Below are positions 44,658 to 53,793 of a DNA stretch of 64,000 nucleotides, in pieces. The stretch's first letter is position 1. Every line of letters starts with the position of its first letter. Both the position numbers and the translations under genes were made by a program. The stretch is from Candidatus Raymondbacteria bacterium RIFOXYA2_FULL_49_16 (lineage in GTDB: Bacteria > Fibrobacterota > OXYB2-FULL-49-7 > XYB2-FULL-49-35), in assembly GCA_001789205.1 (NCBI GenBank), contig MFYT01000039.1, positions 76,233 through 140,232 on the forward strand, given 5' to 3'. Below the pieces are notes generated by a model. The model saw nothing but the letters and a program-made list of their open reading frames with translations, did no database searches and had not been told where the DNA came from.

Positions 44658-46042
44658 TGACTCTTGAACAAGTAAAAGGATTTCCGGTTTTCTATGAAAC
44701 GGATGTTCTTGTGGTTGGAGGCGGGCCAGCAGGCACGGCCGCTGGGCTTGCCGCGTCTCGCAATGGTGCGCAGACGTTGATTGTGGAACAGTTCAACTGT
44801 CTTGGCGGCGTAGCCACCGCAGGCGGCCACGGTCATATCTCCCGGTTCGATGAAAACGATACAGGACGTAGAATCGCGGGCGGTATCGCCCATGAGATCG
44901 GGCAGCGAATCGCGCAAAACGGTTTCGGAAATTATGATTCTTACGGGACTTGGTTTGAAGTTGAAGGACTCAAGCTGATCCTTGAACGGATGGCGGAAGA
45001 GTCAAATGTTAATCTGCTGTATCACACTTTTTTCTGTGATGCTGTTGTTGAACATGGTATTGTCACCGGCGCCGTTGTCCAGAACAAGAACGGCCGCCGG
45101 GTGATTCGTGCAAAACGGATCATTGACTGCACCGGGGATGGCGATGCCGCTTTTCATGCGGGATGCCCGAATGAAACGGGCAGGCCTTCAGACGGCAAAT
45201 GCCAACCCGTGACCTTGATGTTTACCATGGGCGGTGTTGATTGGAAGCGGGTGGAAAAATATCGGGAGGAATACCGCAAAAAATATCCTGATGATAAAAA
45301 TCCGTGGAAACTTGAACGCGTATATGCTGAGGCAGCAGCCAAGGGGGACATGCGGCCGTTCCAGACGGGAAACATGGGATGGTGGTGGACTCCAACGCGT
45401 CCAGACCAGGTGGGAGTTAATTTTACGCATATTATCCATATTGATTCCACCAGGGCGGAGGATCTTACACGGGCCACTATTGAAGGACGAAAGCAGGCCT
45501 TTGAAACCATTGAGGTATATAAAAAATACATACCTGGCATGGCGCACTGTCACATGGTTTCAACACCCTGTACTATTGGCGTCCGGGAATCGCGGCGAAT
45601 TATGGGGGACTATGTCCTTACGGAAGACGACATAAAAAACCAGCGGGAATTTGAAGATGGGATCTGCTATAGTTCTTTTTTTGTGGATATTCACCGCATC
45701 GATGGTCCGGGTATGGATCCGACTACATGGAATCCGCCCAAAGGATTCAAGTACCAGATTCCCTATCGTTCGCTTATTCCCCGGGAGGCGGAGAATATCC
45801 TGACTGCCGGCAGGTGTGTAAGTTGTACTCATATTGCGCTAGGTTCCATACGGGTCATGGTGCCGTGCATGGGCATGGGCGAGGCTGCGGGAACTGCGGC
45901 GGCGCTTTCATTGAAATATAACGCCAGTCCAAGGGTCCTTGATATATCGGAACTAAAAAAACAACTTTGCACGCAGGGCTGTATACTCAGCGAAGAAGAT
46001 ATTGTTAAAGCGGAACAGGACCGCAAAAGGAGAAAGCTTTGA
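44654..46042 (+). CDS. FAD-dependent oxidoreductase (PF12831-like) 1
   Basis: A 462-residue soluble protein with the Rossmann FAD motif LVVGGGPAGTAAGLAASRNGA, the family segment NCLGGVATAGGHGH and a C-terminal ILTAGRCVSCTHIALGSIRVM. These FAD_oxidored proteins probably oxidise sugars, polyols or inositol-type compounds, but most are uncharacterised. It overlaps the IclR stop by 4 bp and the next gene by 1 bp (46042), so the three are one operon. Confidence 0.8.
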   Translation: MMTLEQVKGFPVFYETDVLVVGGGPAGTAAGLAASRNGAQTLIVEQFNCLGGVATAGGHGHISRFDENDTGRRIAGGIAHEIGQRIAQNGFGNYDSYGTWFEVEGLKLILERMAEESNVNLLYHTFFCDAVVEHGIVTGAVVQNKNGRRVIRAKRIIDCTGDGDAAFHAGCPNETGRPSDGKCQPVTLMFTMGGVDWKRVEKYREEYRKKYPDDKNPWKLERVYAEAAAKGDMRPFQTGNMGWWWTPTRPDQVGVNFTHIIHIDSTRAEDLTRATIEGRKQAFETIEVYKKYIPGMAHCHMVSTPCTIGVRESRRIMGDYVLTEDDIKNQREFEDGICYSSFFVDIHRIDGPGMDPTTWNPPKGFKYQIPYRSLIPREAENILTAGRCVSCTHIALGSIRVMVPCMGMGEAAGTAAALSLKYNASPRVLDISELKKQLCTQGCILSEEDIVKAEQDRKRRKL

Positions 46043-47781
46043 TGAATATACAGAAACATACGGCCGATGTCTGCGTTATCGGCGGCGGCATGGCCGGCTT
46101 GTGCGCGGCAATTGCCGCTGCGCGGAACGGTGCTGTTACAGTGCTTATGCACGACAGGCCGGTCCTTGGCGGTAATGCTTCAAGCGAAATGCGCATTCAT
46201 ATCTGCGGTGCGGACAGGCAAGGCGATATTATTAACATGCGCGAAACCGGAATATTAGAAGAGATACGCCTTGAAAACCTGTACCGCAATCCCAACAGGA
46301 ACTTTTCAATCTGGGACACGGTGCTTTATGAAAAGGCCATGCTCCAGCCCAATCTCACGACCCTGTTCAATTGCAGTTGTGTCAATGCAGGCATGGAGGG
46401 GATCACGATAAAATCCGTTACCGGCTGGCAGCTCAATACCTATACCCATCATGAAATTTCAGCAAAGATATTTATCGATTGCTCAGGCGACAGTGTTCTT
46501 GCGTCATTATCCGGGGCCATGTACCGGCAGGGGAGAGAAGGTAATAATGAATTCAACGAGTCAGTCGCGCCAGAGAAGGCCGATGAAAAGACCATGGGCA
46601 TGACCTGCCTTTTTCACAGCAGAAAATATGATACGGCCCAGGTGTTTAAGCCTTATGCGTGGGCCTATACCTTTGAAAAGGACGATGAGTTGCCCTATGG
46701 CGCCAAAGGGCATGGCTGGTTTGAGATGGGTTATTGGTGGGTGGAATTGGGCGGTGAGGCTGATACTATCCGGGATACGGAAAAACTTCGGCATGAGCTA
46801 CTGCGCATTGTTTTTGGACTATGGGATCATATTAAAAATCGCGGGGATCACGGAGCTGACAATTGGGCCCTTGACTGGGTCCAGTTTCTGCCTGCAAAGC
46901 GCGAGAACAGGCGATACATTGGCGATCATATACTCAATCAGAACGATGTTGAGGCTGAGGGCCGTTTTGACGACCTGGTTGCCTATGGCGGCTGGCCAAT
47001 GGACGACCACCATCCGGCCGGGTTTTGCGCTGTGAAACTGAGCAACCCTGCCACAATTTTCCATTCCGCGCCCAGTCCATTCGGGATTCCCTACAGGTGT
47101 CTGTATTCTAAAAATATTTCCAATCTCATGTTTGCGGGCAGGAACGTGAGTTGTACGCATTTGGCCATGAGCGCAACCCGCGTCATGGGCACAGGCTGTT
47201 CCATGGGCCAGGCAGCGGGCACGGCCGCGGCACTTGCGGCAAAGTCCTCACAGACACCGCGCGACATTCTGGGCCGGATCAGGGAATTGCAGCAGGTTCT
47301 TATTCGGGACGATTGTTATTTACCATGGGTAAAACAGGAATTCTCGCAACTCACTAAAGATGCGGTCATCGAGTCCTCATCGGGCAGTGGTGAGAGTGTT
47401 CGTGACGGGATAAACCGGCCAGTGGGTCAGGAGCAGCATGGCTGGTCCTGCAGGCCGGGCGAGTCACTGACACTTACTTTTTCCCAAGAGCATAGCGTGG
47501 AGCAGGCGACCATGCTTCTGGACAGTGCGCTCCACAGGCTCAATGCGCTCAGCTATCATCAGGGCGATGAGCAGCTTACCAGCGTTCCTCCGGAAATGAC
47601 CAAGTCATACACCCTTGAAGGGCTTTTTAATGGAACATGGACTGTGATAACCCGAGTGGAGAATAATTACCAGCGACTAGTGCGTGTTCCCATACAAAAA
47701 AATATTCAGGGTGTTCGATTCACGCTTCATGAAACATGGGGAAGCGATCAGAGCACTGTTTATTCGTTCAATGTTGAATAA
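46042..47781 (+). CDS. FAD-dependent oxidoreductase (PF12831-like) 2 with C-terminal beta domain
   Basis: About 579 residues. The FAD motif CVIGGGMAGLCAAIAAARNG, VLGGNASSEMRIHICGADR and the C-terminal MFAGRNVSCTHLAMSATRVMG match gene 1, so the two are related. A galactose-binding-like beta module of about 140 residues is added at the C-terminus (HGWSCRPGESLTLTFS, GVRFTLHETWG). ATG 46042 is used, after AAGGAG; the TTG at 46039 is unlikely. Substrate unknown. Confidence 0.8.
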   Translation: MNIQKHTADVCVIGGGMAGLCAAIAAARNGAVTVLMHDRPVLGGNASSEMRIHICGADRQGDIINMRETGILEEIRLENLYRNPNRNFSIWDTVLYEKAMLQPNLTTLFNCSCVNAGMEGITIKSVTGWQLNTYTHHEISAKIFIDCSGDSVLASLSGAMYRQGREGNNEFNESVAPEKADEKTMGMTCLFHSRKYDTAQVFKPYAWAYTFEKDDELPYGAKGHGWFEMGYWWVELGGEADTIRDTEKLRHELLRIVFGLWDHIKNRGDHGADNWALDWVQFLPAKRENRRYIGDHILNQNDVEAEGRFDDLVAYGGWPMDDHHPAGFCAVKLSNPATIFHSAPSPFGIPYRCLYSKNISNLMFAGRNVSCTHLAMSATRVMGTGCSMGQAAGTAAALAAKSSQTPRDILGRIRELQQVLIRDDCYLPWVKQEFSQLTKDAVIESSSGSGESVRDGINRPVGQEQHGWSCRPGESLTLTFSQEHSVEQATMLLDSALHRLNALSYHQGDEQLTSVPPEMTKSYTLEGLFNGTWTVITRVENNYQRLVRVPIQKNIQGVRFTLHETWGSDQSTVYSFNVE

Positions 47782-47817
47782 AGACAGGTTGTGCGCGATT
47801 CTTAGCGGTTGGTAATA

Positions 47818-49167
47818 CTACAGGTTTGCGCCGTTTTGTTCAATAACCGTCCGGTACCAGTGCGCTGAATCCTTGAGGATCCGTTTCTGGGTACAATAAT
47901 CGACAAAAATAAGGCCAAACCGTTCCTTGTATCCTTTTGCCCACTCAAAATTATCCATCACAGACCATTGGAAATACCCAAGAATTTCAGCACCATCCTT
48001 TTGGGCGCGTTTAAGCTCCTTCAAATAGCGGGTAAGGAAGTCAATGCGCTGCGGATCGTGCACCTTGCCATCCAGAGAAACAATGTCCCGGTTTGACATG
48101 CCATTTTCAGTGATATAGATGGGCAATTTGTAGGTGTCGTAAATAAACTTGGGGCCATAATACAGTGCTGAGGGAAGAACGAGCCAGTCTATGCCGGTGA
48201 GAGGATGGCCTGCGGGAACACGCGTCTCTTCCAGCTCGCCTTTGCTATTTAGAGTGGTCGGTTCAGCGCTGTAAATATTCAGCCCGAGAAAATCTATGGG
48301 CTGTGCAATGGTTTTCATTTCATCGGCAGAAGGCCGCAACGCCTCCAGCTTCATGGTACTCCAGAGCTGCTCAGGATAGGCGCCTTTAACTATGGGAGCT
48401 GCCCAGTAATGGTGGCTGAAGATGTTGGTAAGCGTATCAACGCCAAAATTGCCATTCATGGCCTTGAGTGTTGCAGGGTCTTCGTTGTACGGGACCCTGA
48501 ATTCCATGGCAAGCGCGCTGCCAATGCTGCTCTTTTGCGCGTGCGCACGGAGCGCCTGCACTGCCTTGCCGTGCGAGAGATTCACATTGTGTATTATGGT
48601 AAACAATTGGGGGAATTCAAGTTTGTCGCCGGGCGCATGCTCTCCGATCTGATGGCCGATGCAGGTAAAGACCGCTGGTTCGTTAAAGGTCATCCAGTTT
48701 GAGACATGGTCTCCCAGCTGTTTGGCAACTGTGGTTGCGTATTCAGCAAACCAGTCTGACGACTCTTTTCTGAGCCATCCGCCTTTGGCATAAAGATCGA
48801 GCGGATAGTCCCAGTGGAAAAGCGTAACATAGGGCGTGATACCCGCTGCACGGAGTTCATCAATAAGGCGTTTGTAGAAATCAATTCCCTTGGTATTGAC
48901 TTTGCCAATGCCTTCGGATAAAATACGGGGCCAGGAAAGGGAAAGGCGATATGCCTGTATGCCGATCTCCTTCATAAGCGCAATATCTTCTTTATAGCGG
49001 TGGTAATGGTCGCAGGCAATGTCACCGGTATGGCCCTTGTAGATTTTCCCTGGTTTTTTGCAGAACGCGTCCCAGACCGAGAGGCCTTTGCCATCCTCGT
49101 TTGCGGCGCCTTCTATCTGGTACGAGGCTGCTGCAACGCCCCAGATGAAATTTTTAGAGAATGACAT
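47818..49167 (-). CDS. GH1 family beta-glucosidase
   Basis: A 449-residue protein with the GH1 landmarks: N-terminal FIWGVAAASYQIEGA, acid/base TFNEP, nucleophile ITENG in PIYITENGMSNRD and the C-terminal SVMDNFEWAKGYKERFGL. It hydrolyses beta-glucosides or beta-galactosides, probably cytoplasmic cellobiose-type sugars, as no signal peptide is seen. It converges with the FAD oxidoreductase gene. The exact sugar specificity cannot be told. Confidence 0.95.
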   Translation of the reverse strand: MSFSKNFIWGVAAASYQIEGAANEDGKGLSVWDAFCKKPGKIYKGHTGDIACDHYHRYKEDIALMKEIGIQAYRLSLSWPRILSEGIGKVNTKGIDFYKRLIDELRAAGITPYVTLFHWDYPLDLYAKGGWLRKESSDWFAEYATTVAKQLGDHVSNWMTFNEPAVFTCIGHQIGEHAPGDKLEFPQLFTIIHNVNLSHGKAVQALRAHAQKSSIGSALAMEFRVPYNEDPATLKAMNGNFGVDTLTNIFSHHYWAAPIVKGAYPEQLWSTMKLEALRPSADEMKTIAQPIDFLGLNIYSAEPTTLNSKGELEETRVPAGHPLTGIDWLVLPSALYYGPKFIYDTYKLPIYITENGMSNRDIVSLDGKVHDPQRIDFLTRYLKELKRAQKDGAEILGYFQWSVMDNFEWAKGYKERFGLIFVDYCTQKRILKDSAHWYRTVIEQNGANL

Positions 49168-49260
49168 GAGAGAGAAAATAATCGATGATAAAGATACTGT
49201 GCCAGCTCTTCCCGTAATTGCCTAATTGAATCACGGAAAACACTGCAACTTTGAGCAGGA

Positions 49261-50820
49261 TTATCTGACCAGCGCGACCTTTTTGGAAAACCGTTTCCCC
49301 TTGGCAAGACAATTCAGAATGTATACGCCTGGAGATATGTCTCGCGCATCCCACACAATAGTATTCCGAGGTTTTAATGCTGCGCATTTGATCACTTGTC
49401 CCCGTAGGTTTGATAACTTCACTTGAGCATTGGATTCGCAATTCGATAGTGAAACGGTCATACTGGCGTTACATGGGTTTGGGGAGACCGCCAGTTCCGT
49501 TTCCCGCCCTGTAATTGCTTCTTCAACAGCATCCGGAGAGAACTGGTACGCGCCTGCGGTTGCTAGGGCGGGCCGCGTCCGGCCTTCAAGGTCATAGACT
49601 GCTTCAGCAATGCTCGGTACCTGAAAATCACGCGTGGGATGAAAATCATAGACATCAGAAACGCTGTTGAACGCGGACGGGGCCTGCACCCGCACATTAT
49701 CAGCGTCATAGCACCCGCTGGAAAACGCTCCCCCAAAATACACATTGTTCCGTGCGGGAACCTGGTTGAAACATGTGCCCAGAGAGCCATCACCCTCCGG
49801 GTTCCATATGGTGTTGTGATATATCCATCCATTGGTCACGCTGCTGCCGATCTCAAAACTGACATTGTATCTGAACCGCGGATCAGGGTCGTCGGCAACG
49901 ACGATATTATTCAACGCCCACATGAAATTGCCGCCCGAACCCATGATGGCCATGCGCGCTCCCATATTGCAATTGATTATCAGATTGCCTTCGGTCAGCA
50001 CTGAGTCGGTATGGTCCCACATAAGGATTGCGTCTGAATTGCCGCTGCCACCCTGCCTGAAGTTCCTGAAGAGGTTGTACCTGATGATCCAATTGACGCC
50101 CTTGTGGACATCCACACCCTGTGTTTCATACGTGCTTTCCGCGAAAAGCGCGTCGGTATAATGCAGGTAGCTGCATTCGACAATGCAGTCCCTACTGCTG
50201 ATCCCTGTGCCTGCCGCCACTTTTACCATCTGGCTGCCGCAGTCGTGCAGTTCAATGTTGTGCATGATGATATTCCGCCCCGAGTACCCTGTATTGCCGT
50301 CGATCTTGATCATTTTACCGGGGAAATTGCGTATGGTGAGGTCGGCAATGACAAAATGCTGCACATCCTGCGTCTGGATGAACGACGCGATGCCGCACGG
50401 GCTGGGGCCACCGTATTCACTTGACTTCCAGAAGTTTGGGCTGGTCCTTGGGTCGAGTCCGGCCAAAACAACGTCTTCCCGGCGGCCGGTTTCGCCGCGT
50501 ACCATGATGCAGCGCCGCGGTTCGGTGCTGCCGCCAATCGTGATGTTCCGGCAGCCAAGTATGTACGGGGCAGTGTCCGCGGCGATCACGTAGGTTGTAC
50601 TGTCGTCCTTGTTGAGCTGGTTGAGGAACTGCATGAAACTGATGGACCCATTGCCGCCAAACCGCGTGACGCGCACGATGCTGTTCTCCGCGCATGGCGC
50701 GTAGGATTCAACATGTTCCTGGTGCCATTCGGCGCATCCGCAGGATGCCGGAGGCCAGGATACTTGGGCGCTAGCGAACGCACAAGCGCTTGTGACCATT
50801 ACTGCTGCAATTTTCCCCAA
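49261..50820 (-). CDS. Secreted right-handed beta-helix (pectate-lyase-like) protein
   Basis: A 519-residue exported protein from a TTG start with GGGGG 4 bases upstream; the signal peptide spans KIAAVMVTSACAFASA. The middle is a parallel beta-helix with repeated short turns (NITIGGSTEP, HFVIADLTIRNFPGKM, NIIMHNIELHDCGSQM, WIIRYNLFRNF), as in PL1/PL9-like or pectate lyase-like proteins. The sorting domain is a variant, SPNPCNASM instead of PNPFNPS. Catalytic residues cannot be assigned with certainty. Confidence 0.75.
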   Translation of the reverse strand: MGKIAAVMVTSACAFASAQVSWPPASCGCAEWHQEHVESYAPCAENSIVRVTRFGGNGSISFMQFLNQLNKDDSTTYVIAADTAPYILGCRNITIGGSTEPRRCIMVRGETGRREDVVLAGLDPRTSPNFWKSSEYGGPSPCGIASFIQTQDVQHFVIADLTIRNFPGKMIKIDGNTGYSGRNIIMHNIELHDCGSQMVKVAAGTGISSRDCIVECSYLHYTDALFAESTYETQGVDVHKGVNWIIRYNLFRNFRQGGSGNSDAILMWDHTDSVLTEGNLIINCNMGARMAIMGSGGNFMWALNNIVVADDPDPRFRYNVSFEIGSSVTNGWIYHNTIWNPEGDGSLGTCFNQVPARNNVYFGGAFSSGCYDADNVRVQAPSAFNSVSDVYDFHPTRDFQVPSIAEAVYDLEGRTRPALATAGAYQFSPDAVEEAITGRETELAVSPNPCNASMTVSLSNCESNAQVKLSNLRGQVIKCAALKPRNTIVWDARDISPGVYILNCLAKGKRFSKKVALVR

Positions 50821-50937
50821 TTTTCCCCCTTAAATCCATTTTAAAAATAGCCCTTCCTGCCGGGGAAAACAAGTAAAAAAGGCGGCGTGGCAGGTATTTA
50901 AGCCCTGGGACTGTAGGAAAAATTATATTTGAGAAAC

Positions 50938-52023
50938 ATGGCTTCTCCGACTGCAAAGCGAATTCTGGTCGCGCCCCTGGATTGGGGGCTGGGCCATGCC
51001 ACCCGGTGCATACCCATAATCCGGCTGCTGCTCTCGCGCGGCCACGAAGTAATGGTTGCCGGCGACACTGGTCTTCTCAGCGAGACCTTTCCCGGACTTG
51101 CCTCGTTTTCCCTGGTGCGTTACAATATGACGTACGCGGCCACGCCTTTTGGCATGGCGCTGAAATTCCCTGCCATGGTATTGCGCGTTCTGAGAAAATC
51201 GCGGCAGGAGCATCGCGAACTTGAGGCATTGATCGAAAAACACCGCATTGATGTTGTTATTTCCGACCAGCGGTTCGGCTGTTATTCGGCCAAGGCTAGG
51301 TCAATTTACCTTACGCACCAGTTGTGCGTAAAAATGCCCAATGGGTTTGGCTTTTTCGAGGCCTTGGTTGCCCGCAGCCTGCGGTATGCGGCCAACAGGT
51401 TCCATGAAGTATGGGTCCCGGATGTTCCGGGTCAGGATAACCTTACCGGAGACCTTACGCAAAAATATCCAGCGCCAAACCATCGCCGTTTCATCGGCGT
51501 GCTTTCGCGTTTTGGGACCCAAGCCCCTGCTATCGGTGATGGTGAACGGATCGACCTTCTGGTCATGCTTTCCGGACCCGAACCCCAGCGGACCATGTTT
51601 GAGCGGAAAGTGCTGTCGCATTTACGGGCTTTTTCAGGCGCGGCAATTGTTTTGCTCGGCCGTCCAAATACAATTCTGGCTGAGAAGTATCCGCACAATA
51701 TCCAGGTTTTTGCCCACTTGCCATCAGCGGACATTGAACGTTTTATCAGGGGAGCGAACGCTATTGTGTGCAGAGGCGGATACACGACAATCATGGATCT
51801 GGTTTCGCTGAAGAAAAAGGCGCTGCTGGTGCCCACACCCGGTCAGAGTGAACAGGAATATCTGTGCGCCCGGCTTTCGCGCAGCAGCATGTTCGCGTCA
51901 ATGGACCAGGAGACGTTTGATTTGCGCAAGGGAATGGACATGCTTCAGCGATACAGCCACTCTTCTTTGCCTAAGAGCGATACAACCCTTCTTATCGAGG
52001 CTTTTGAAGCCAATGGGCTTTAG
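50938..52023 (+). CDS. MurG/GT28-like glycosyltransferase
   Basis: A 361-residue cytoplasmic protein starting RILVAPLDWGLGHATRCIPIIRLL, with the second domain holding LLVMLSGPEPQR and the donor-site region GANAIVCRGGYTTIMDLVSLKKKALLVPTPGQSEQEY. It fits GT28/PF13528-type UDP-sugar transferases. ATG 50938 is preferred to TTG 50929. It is divergent from the beta-helix gene and convergent with the DUF1593 gene. Acceptor unknown. Confidence 0.85.
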   Translation: MASPTAKRILVAPLDWGLGHATRCIPIIRLLLSRGHEVMVAGDTGLLSETFPGLASFSLVRYNMTYAATPFGMALKFPAMVLRVLRKSRQEHRELEALIEKHRIDVVISDQRFGCYSAKARSIYLTHQLCVKMPNGFGFFEALVARSLRYAANRFHEVWVPDVPGQDNLTGDLTQKYPAPNHRRFIGVLSRFGTQAPAIGDGERIDLLVMLSGPEPQRTMFERKVLSHLRAFSGAAIVLLGRPNTILAEKYPHNIQVFAHLPSADIERFIRGANAIVCRGGYTTIMDLVSLKKKALLVPTPGQSEQEYLCARLSRSSMFASMDQETFDLRKGMDMLQRYSHSSLPKSDTTLLIEAFEANGL

Positions 52024-52044
52024 CGCGACCGCATATATTTTAAC

Positions 52045-53700
52045 TTATTTCATCAATATCAGACGTTTTTCCATGGTCTGAGCGCCTATTTGCGCTCTGG
52101 CAATGTACATGCCCGAGGGAAGATGAGATGCGTCCCAGGTAATACACGTTGGCAACTGGCAGTTGGCCCGCGAAGCGAGGCGAGCAGCTGACAGCTTCTG
52201 GAGACGCTTCCCATGTATGTTCAAAATATTTATTTCTATCATCTCTTCACCTGCAATCACCCGCCCGTGTATCGTTATTCTTGTGCTTGGATTAAGGGGA
52301 TTGGGGCATGCTTCCATAATGGGACAATCCCATTCCGGCGAGGCGGGCGCTGGTGCGGCGCGGGTATGAGACTGCTTGACAATAAGTACTCGGCGATACC
52401 GCGTCAGGGCAGGACTGCCGTTGTCTGTCACGATGAGCACCACGTGGATTGTGTCAGTATCGTCAATATCTGACGGTACGAGTACATTCGCCGTCTGCGC
52501 GGTTGAATCCGCTATATGGACCAGGCCATTGTATGTCCCGGCTTCCCGGTAGTACTCCCAAACGTACGATAGCGCATTGCCGTCAGGATCGCTGGAGCCT
52601 GCGGCGCTGAGCGGCACCGTGCTTCCCGGAGAAGCCTCAATGGTCAGATGGGTAAGGTCATCACTGCCGTTCACCACGGGAACGGGTTCATGATTGGCTT
52701 GGGAAAATCCTTTTACGCACCAGTCCATGCGCGCCTTGAAATCGTTCTGCAAATGGACTGCCCAGCGTTTGAGCGTGTTGTCGCGGTTGGTGCTCCCCTG
52801 CCAGGCGTCCTGCTGGTCCGGCCACGTATATTGAGGACCCCTCGCATAGGGTCCATTGTCAGTGGCACTGTACCGTCCTGCCCATCCTCCCCATTGCGGG
52901 CGCATGGGCTCGCACAGTCCGTTGGGAATGACCAGCAGAAATTCATGCGTGTCTCCCTCCTTCTGGATCGTATATAACGCACCAAGAGGACCATGGTTCG
53001 TCAGGACATCCGCGGTAATATTGAACCCGCCCGCGTTATAGGTAAGCGGCTCGAACCGGTGATACCATCTGGAGCCGAACGCTTCGCACGGATAGGTCCC
53101 GCATTTTGTGTATGTTAGAATTCGCCAGAGCGGTATTATTGAAGTATCATGGGCCCCGAATTTGGGATCGCCGTTTATCCTGATTTTGTTCTTGAACGCT
53201 TCATATCCGGCCTGACCGCGTTCCGCAAGGACCTTGTCGAGTGCGCGCCACAAGCTGGATTTTGTTCCGTCGTCCGCACCCCAGTTGGAGAACCACACGG
53301 GACGCGGGTCAGCCTTATCCACGGCCGCTATGATCAGATTAACGCCGTCGTCAACAGTATTGTATCCGGCAACGGTACGGTCCCAGAGAAACTGTTTAGC
53401 GGGAAAATCCGCCTTATGCTGTTTCAGTGAATCGTACACCTCTCCGTAGGCGTTCACATAGCTTTGCACAATCGCCAGACCGGTTGGTAGCGGATTGGGA
53501 TTGTCCGACCGGGTAACAGGCCGCGTGGCAATAATGCCCTCAATGTCCCATTCATTGGCATACAAGAACCAGCGTACCAGAGAAGCTTCATCATCAGGGT
53601 CGCCACCAGCATCGGTTTCAATAATACAACGAATTTTTTCAGCATAACCGGTTGCCGCGAAAACAGTTATGCAAAAAATAATACATATTTTCTTCAGCAT
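52045..53700 (-). CDS. Secreted DUF1593 (Sde182-type) nucleoside-hydrolase-like protein
   Basis: A 551-residue exported protein with a signal peptide. The N-terminal domain starts IIETDAGGDPDDEASLVRW, the acidic motif of nucleoside hydrolase folds, and continues in the style of DUF1593/Sde182 cellulose-binding proteins (WGGWAGRYSATDNGPYARG). An Ig-like domain with SDPDGNALSYVWEYYREAG and a sorting tail (CPNPLNPSTR) follow. Carbohydrate-related function is likely but unproven. Strong AAGGAGG precedes ATG 53700. The AraC/CBM9 gene lies 93 bp upstream on the same strand. Confidence 0.85.
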   Translation of the reverse strand: MLKKICIIFCITVFAATGYAEKIRCIIETDAGGDPDDEASLVRWFLYANEWDIEGIIATRPVTRSDNPNPLPTGLAIVQSYVNAYGEVYDSLKQHKADFPAKQFLWDRTVAGYNTVDDGVNLIIAAVDKADPRPVWFSNWGADDGTKSSLWRALDKVLAERGQAGYEAFKNKIRINGDPKFGAHDTSIIPLWRILTYTKCGTYPCEAFGSRWYHRFEPLTYNAGGFNITADVLTNHGPLGALYTIQKEGDTHEFLLVIPNGLCEPMRPQWGGWAGRYSATDNGPYARGPQYTWPDQQDAWQGSTNRDNTLKRWAVHLQNDFKARMDWCVKGFSQANHEPVPVVNGSDDLTHLTIEASPGSTVPLSAAGSSDPDGNALSYVWEYYREAGTYNGLVHIADSTAQTANVLVPSDIDDTDTIHVVLIVTDNGSPALTRYRRVLIVKQSHTRAAPAPASPEWDCPIMEACPNPLNPSTRITIHGRVIAGEEMIEINILNIHGKRLQKLSAARLASRANCQLPTCITWDASHLPSGMYIARAQIGAQTMEKRLILMK

Positions 53701-53793
53701 AGTACCTCCTTACCTCTTCAAACAAATTATCATAATCCATGGTGAAAAGCTTGAGAATTCACATTTTTATACTGTGAATTCGCCGGGAAAATC

